From assembly GCA_012861695.1 (NCBI GenBank), contig JAAOOA010000056.1:5120707-5184706 (forward strand): a stretch of 64,000 bases of DNA, written 5' to 3'. A program made the translations under genes and the position numbers. The DNA comes from Trematomus loennbergii. Taxonomy: Eukaryota > Chordata > Actinopteri > Perciformes > Nototheniidae. The notes under the pieces are model-generated. The model saw only the letters and a list, made by a program, of their open reading frames with translations, did no database searches and had not been told where the DNA came from. Positions 59,001-64,000 of this stretch are shown here, one piece after another (the first letter of the stretch is position 1; every line of letters begins with the position of its first letter).

Positions 59001-62000
59001 ATGAAATACCAGGGGGCCTTCTTTTCACAGTCTGGGTTATGTCGATGATTAGCAGAAACATTTATTTTGATGCATTTTTATTTCATGTGCAGGAAGATAA
59101 GACATTGCATGTATTTGACCCATAGAGCAAACATGAGAACAAGGCTCTATATTGAAAGCCTGATACAGAAGAATGTATATTTGAATGCTGTAATGGATGT
59201 TGGATTAAACATTTTGCTTTAATGGGTTTCAGAGATGACATTTGTATTCCTAAGGGTCCAAGTGTCTGTATGTCACCTAACCCTGAGCTAATGTTGAACT
59301 TTCAAGATAAAAAAACAACTCAAAACCTTGCCTAAATATATGCCATATGCATTGAAACAGCCCAAAATAAACAATAAATAAATAAAAAGATGTCCATAGT
59401 GAGGCACAAGGGTTGAATCTTCTACAGAAAAGCCTTTGTTACAATTTGGGACCTTGGAGTGTAACATTATTGGGAATTTATCAGGCACAGTGGGTCTAAT
59501 GAGAGATGCTATTACAGTAGGTTGCATTATGGGAAATGTATAATCTAGCATTTGAGGAGCTTGACCCAAACCGAGGATAAAAAGTCAGGGTCTCCGTCTG
59601 CTGCTTTGATTTGAACTGTCTTGTAGCCACATAAATATTCACAAATGCATTATTAAAAGTGAGAACAATAAAAAAATGCATGCCCTTCCTTGCTAAAAGC
59701 TTTATAATAAAAATTGACGTGGTTTGTTTTTGCAGAACAATACAATTAAAGTCAAATAATTTCAGTCTAATTATAAGAGTTGCTGATGCACAATATGCTG
59801 GAAAAACAACTGCTCCAATTCTGCCTATTGTTATTTCAAAAATGGTCCAACTATATCAAATACATTACAAATAATAACTGCACAGTTTACAGATACTTCA
59901 GGAAAACATATATTACACGAGACAACAATTTAAAACAATGCTTGACTAATTTAGTTATGACCAGAATTGGTTTAAGCCTAAACATGCATTAACAAAGTTT
60001 TGAAATACAGAGAGCTGCCCTGATTTTCTTAGAACAGAATCATGCTTTATGGTTTTGATTATGATTCATGCGCACATCTAGAGGTTTGGGGCAGATACGT
60101 AGTCTTTCACTGTGAAAACGTTTGCGTCAAGGTTCAGCAAACCACTTGTGCAGGACAGGAATGGTGACAAAAGACAGCAGAAGCCCAGCTGAACTGGTTA
60201 GATGGCTCTTTTCAAAGTAATTATGGAAAATCAGTCATGCCATGCCTGCAGCTCAGACTCTGACCAGAGCACGCACAGCCCAACACACTGGGCAGGACTC
60301 CAGCACTAGATAAGGCTTTAAAAGCATTCGCAGAACTCATGTCCCTATATGCATAAATCTGTCGCACCAACTTTCTAAAGATAAGGATAACATTATGTTT
60401 TTGTTTCAACATTTTATAACGAGGGCTTCTAGATACGTGCGTTTAAACACAGCTATACCCTAGAAAGCAATAGTTTGACAATTTATACTCAACACTGTTA
60501 CTGGGTTTGTGTTAAGCTAAAACAACACAGCTGCTAGAGGCTAAAAAGATAATCAAACAAATATTTAGGTTTATTTAATTGTATGCACAAGTTTTTTTTC
60601 AACACGAACAAATAAGTGTTTCATGCTAAATAAAAAAATATGTATTTCTAGGAAACCTCTAATGCTTATTGCAACTATGGCAAAGTGATGTCACCCCATC
60701 AAAAGGCCCTTCACTGGGGTTACACGTAGCAGGTTGTGCTTGTACATGCATACTTTGCATTTTCTGACAATGCAGACTGTTGAATAATAATTCAGAAATG
60801 TAAAGCTTTGAGAATTCCTTTCAACTGGGAGAAACCCACATTGAGTATAAAAGATCAAACGTTTCCTTGTTACCATCCTGCATCAGTTAATGTCCGTGCA
60901 GAAATCATAACTGAGGCTTAATGAGGGTTCAAAGACTAGCACACAGAATCACATTCACTTGTGGCCCAACTATGTGTTCAGACGGCGAGAGAGAGTAAGA
61001 GGTGAAAGGATATGTGAGTGGAAAACTATATTCAAAGACACTCAAAAGACGCTACATTTTAATTAAGGCATGTTATAAGGTAAAAAAGCTGAAGGATGAA
61101 CTAAATCATATATCAAACTTCTGTCATGCAATAATAGTGTATTTGATTCTGCCTGTCCTGTAAAATCTTTAGTGCCTTCGGTTTCATCTCTTCCGACTAG
61201 TGCCAACTTGACCTATGTGTGCAGTGACGTCTAGTATAGTCAGAATGCAGTCAAACTGATGTCAGACTTCAAGTGTCAGCATGGAGTCAGAATGAAGTCA
61301 TCATAAGGCCTGCAAACACTGCTGTCCTTTCTTTTACACTCCCTGTTCAGCTTAGTTAGACCCAAGTAGTTTGTTCAACACTCACACACGTGCAGCAGCA
61401 ACGCCCTTCAATCTTATTGTTATCATTCGCATTTGTTGCTGAATGAATACTGATTATTTTCTATCACATGACACAGACAATGGATCCTAGCAGGGATAAC
61501 AGCTGGGCCTGCTCATTGTCCAGCACAATATCTGCTCCACATACAACACTCTTCCAGATAAATACCGAGCTGCTCAGACCCTAATGCCACCAGAACAAAC
61601 CGAAAACAATAACTTCATACGGTTCCACTTATACCAGACTAGATTTGTCCTTTCATATACTCCAACAACAACAACAAGAGAGAAACAATTTAAACCAAGA
61701 AAAGAAAAACTCAGACAAATGTGTGGGAGGAAACAACAGTGAATCCTCTGAAGTGGCTGCTTCCTAGTGCATAAAGAGGTGAGCAATCACAACGTAGGAG
61801 GGTGAAGGCATACTTCATTAACCCTGCTGTAATTGCCGTTTCCTTTTTATTTCGGTATGTGGGGGGAAAATTAAACAGAAAATTGCCTGATGCAATCTGA
61901 CAGTGTGAGCACTAGACAATGACAGCGATTATCGCAAGGTTGCTGCATTTCTGTGAGTGGGAGAAAGACTTTCAGAATTAATTTGTTGGGAAAGTATACC

Positions 62001-63033
62001 TAAAGAATGAGTCAGTGTTTATATTACTTCAAAAACTACTTTCTGCGGTGGCTGACCAGTGCAAACGGCCCAAAACACTTACATTAGGATGAACACGATG
62101 CACTTTCAAAAACAATGAAAATATAAAAACACAAATGTCCCAAAACACATGCACACGACGAGACATGTTCACCAACTTGACAACACATGCGCAGAATTTA
62201 GAATACATTCACCAACTTAATGAAACATGCGCAGGGTTTACTAAAAGCGCTGCGTAAACTAAATGTTGCAAGAAGCTCAAAACCAATAGAAATAGAAATA
62301 GGGACACTAAAAAGTGATTCACACAGCTGGGACCGGAGAGCTTGTCAACATTCAGGGATTATAAGGTTGGCCAACTGTCAATGTCGCAGAGTTGTTTAAT
62401 AACACTTTAATAAGTGTTTTGTCAGTATATTTGAAATGACTAAGTTAGCTATGTGAGCTATCTAGCTTAAAGCAGATCTGCAATGATACTGGAGGGTATC
62501 ATACAATCACATTGTTAAAATAATCAAATTAAACGCACATTTTAGGCAAGTTTCAAGGGACAGTGACAGTAAAGTGTTAGGTCCAACTTTATAATCTCCT
62601 AACGTCAACAAGCGCTCCGGTCCCAGGTTGTGTGCATCACTTTTCAGTGTCCTCGTTTCCGCTGTATTTTGTGAGCCTTATGCATCGCTTTTTAATAAAT
62701 GCTGCGCATGTTTAGTTAAGTTGGTGACGATGTAAAAATGCAGCGTATTTCTCCTAATGGAAAAGGTTTTGAGCCGTTGTAACGTGTTACTTTGCACAGG
62801 TCGGCCACCGCATATTTCTGTACATATTGAACAACAGCGTTTTCATACTCAGGCACAGCCTCTCTGATCTTGCGGTCGGTGATCTCCTTGCAGACGGCGA
62901 CAGACTGCACTTCCTCCAGAGGACACATGATGCCGTACTCCTCGCACCCGTGGGCCTGAACCAGGGGGTCCATCCGGTGGGGGTCGAACATGATGTTGTT
63001 GGGTGTCACCAGCAACACCCCGCTCACCGCACC
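41003..63033 (-). CDS. oxr1: oxidation resistance protein 1, last ten coding exons (5' end outside window)
   Basis: Exons on the minus strand: 63033-62849, 58633-57984, 55874-55709, 52494-52329, 48878-48798, 47583-47458, 43778-43626, 43023-42928, 41818-41745, 41138-41003. All junctions keep frame over 1,833 bases (610 residues plus stop). The first exon gives a GRAM-like domain ([16 protein letters not shown]). The second is Ser/Thr/Pro-rich and disordered but keeps [20 protein letters not shown], characteristic of OXR1. Then [16 protein letters not shown] and YHRRIDALN, and from about residue 459 the TLDc domain ([47 protein letters not shown], ending QDIEIWAFE). The ending distinguishes it from NCOA7. 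OXR1 protects against oxidative damage; TLDc proteins bind the V-ATPase. The LysM exons must lie to the right of 64,000. The long introns (for example 48,879-52,328 and 58,634-62,848) show no other gene. Confidence 0.93.
43790..43807. repeat. G homopolymer of 18
   Basis: A run of G directly upstream (in transcript sense, a C-rich polypyrimidine tract) of the acceptor of the TLDc exon starting at 43778. Likely length-variable. Confidence 0.9.
44693..45788. mobile_element. TTAA-flanked piggyBac-like element with internal microsatellite
   Basis: TTAA at 44689-44692 and 45789-45792. Inverted ends CACTAGAACCGCCAACGGGT and TGGCGGTTCTAGTG. The motif CCGCCA(A/G)CGGGT recurs inside (44,702 and 44,890) and inverted near 45,745. 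No transposase is seen. It lies in an oxr1 intron. Confidence 0.75.
44981..45097. repeat. GAGA/GATA/GACA microsatellite
   Basis: Mixed tetranucleotide and hexanucleotide repeats (agagagatagattg, then gata and gaca units) inside the element at 44,693-45,788. Confidence 0.9.
45963..46612 (-). mobile_element. 5'-truncated L2-like LINE (reverse transcriptase C-terminus)
   Basis: The minus strand encodes [33 protein letters not shown] and a C-terminal segment ending [11 protein letters not shown], an L2 reverse transcriptase tail of about 140 codons without a break. The 3' untranslated end contains 'ctatataaataaaacctgat' followed by a TTGATT-type simple tail. Located in an oxr1 intron. Confidence 0.85.
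54256..54716. mobile_element. TTAA-flanked MITE (family C), second copy
   Basis: Inverse of the element at 32,090-32,563. Its right end reads 'agcagaataggaccctttaa' with TTAA at 54717-54720. The left border is approximate. Located in the oxr1 intron between 52,494 and 55,709. Confidence 0.6.
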
Positions 63034-63384
63034 CTGAGTCAACACAGGGAAAAAAGAGAGGGATGGGTGAGAACAAATGGGATCCATTATAACAGCTTAG
63101 TTTTATGTAGCACCAAAAGATGATCAAAAGCACCTCCGTCACATAAACCACTGAGAGGCAAATCAATTTGAGACCGCAAATGTCCTAAATCAAGTAGGAG
63201 GTATCGACTGCCAGCAGTGGACACTTCAGAGCGTTCGTTTGGTACCTAGGAGTGAATCAGCAGTTCAATACCATGGATCTGTGTGTGTGTCTGCGCACTC
63301 ATGCACGTACACATGCTAAATCTGCAATCTCAAAATCAAACTTTATTCATACTGTCCAAAATATTTAATTTTATATTGGCTTAA

Positions 63385-63760
63385 AGGTAGGGTAGGTAAG
63401 ATTGGAGAAACCAGCTCGAGTGCGCTAGAATTTGAAAGTACACAGCCGAAAAAAATCTGCCACTTCCTTATAGAGCCCAACACACACGAAAGCGCACATG
63501 ACCAATGAGGGCACGAGATAAGTTTGTGCACGAGATGGAAGGCTGACAGGCAGGTAGGCCATCCAGTTATTTGCCGCGGGCCGGGGCACATGATTGGTCG
63601 TGCTTTTTACAGCGTCACGGCTTCCACAGATGAAATATTTGTATATTTTTTGTCAAAGCATTTAATGTATTCATTGCTATCGGGATGTTAAGAGCATTCC
63701 ATGGAATATAACAAAAGTGAATTACTTTTTTTATTCTGAAGTGAATTACCTACCTTACCT
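63385..63760. mobile_element. TTAA-flanked MITE (family B), second copy
   Basis: TTAA at 63381-63384 and 63761-63764. Ends AGGTAGGGTAGGTAAG and TTACCTACCTTACCT. The internal sequence is inverse to that of 37,749-38,115, for example the stretch around 'catgaccaatgagggcacga'. Upstream flank of the first visible oxr1 exon. Confidence 0.85.
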
Positions 63761-64000
63761 TTAAAGTGGCTTCACAGCCTGTACAGCATTTAAGACCCTC
63801 TGTCCCTTGCATTAGACAAAGATAAACTCCCCAAAAAAACAACCAAATCACATTCATAACCAGATCGGAAAAAAGCAGAAGTAACGAACAGATCTGAGAA
63901 AAACATTTAACTGTACTGAGGAGCATTTGAGATGCTGCATTTAGATAACTTGGTTAACATCACTTTAAGGAGCAGCAGACTCCCTGGTTATAGGCCATCA

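Overview
The window is vertebrate genomic DNA, most likely from a ray-finned fish (probably a percomorph teleost). The evidence is short GT-AG exons of animal genes separated by introns full of fish-type transposons: L2-like LINEs, hAT elements, many small TTAA-flanked and TA-flanked MITEs, CA and GATA microsatellites, and the familiar 'agaggtgggagaagtactca' fish repeat. No rRNA, tRNA or CRISPR array was seen. All exon boundaries below were read by eye from splice signals, phase and protein similarity.

Layout. (1) 1-2,590: a 39-bp minisatellite and nested MITEs. (2) 3,022-18,947 (+): exons of a xylose isomerase (XylA-type) gene with animal-style introns. It has a frame-breaking base loss in the FWGGREG motif, a second net frameshift, a 27-base in-frame loss, missing exons, and one exon cut by a hAT transposon that still carries an intact 599-codon transposase. 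Its introns also hold an LTR remnant, tandem MITEs, a 902-bp TA MITE and a dead L2 LINE with a second LINE fragment nested in it. I call it a decayed gene. (3) 20,332-24,894 (-): a 14-exon gene that I do not recognise. It reads cleanly through every junction to give 407 residues: a long charged coiled coil, one C-terminal membrane segment and a short Cys-containing tail. It shows two internal exon duplications. (4) 26,402-27,307: an internally deleted hAT element with an exact 8-bp target duplication and a BED-finger ORF. (5) 28,077-35,482 (+): squalene epoxidase (sqle), all 11 exons recognisable, but with six single-base losses, five of them in exons 3-5, plus a phase mismatch between exons 1 and 2. 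(6) 35,517-39,237: two tandem MITEs in the sqle 3' flank, a possible 59-codon ORF and two TTAA MITEs. (7) 41,003-63,033 (-): the last ten coding exons of oxr1 (GRAM-like domain, disordered Ser/Thr/Pro region, TLDc domain), with no frame break over 1,833 coding bases. The 5' exons (LysM region) lie beyond the right edge.

The genes do not form a pathway. sqle makes 2,3-oxidosqualene for sterol synthesis at the ER. oxr1 is an oxidation-resistance TLDc protein. Xylose isomerase would be a sugar aldose-ketose isomerase. The two most unusual items are the xylose isomerase relic in a vertebrate and the unrecognised coiled-coil membrane protein gene. The contrast between the broken sqle frame and the clean oxr1 and coiled-coil frames also deserves a check.
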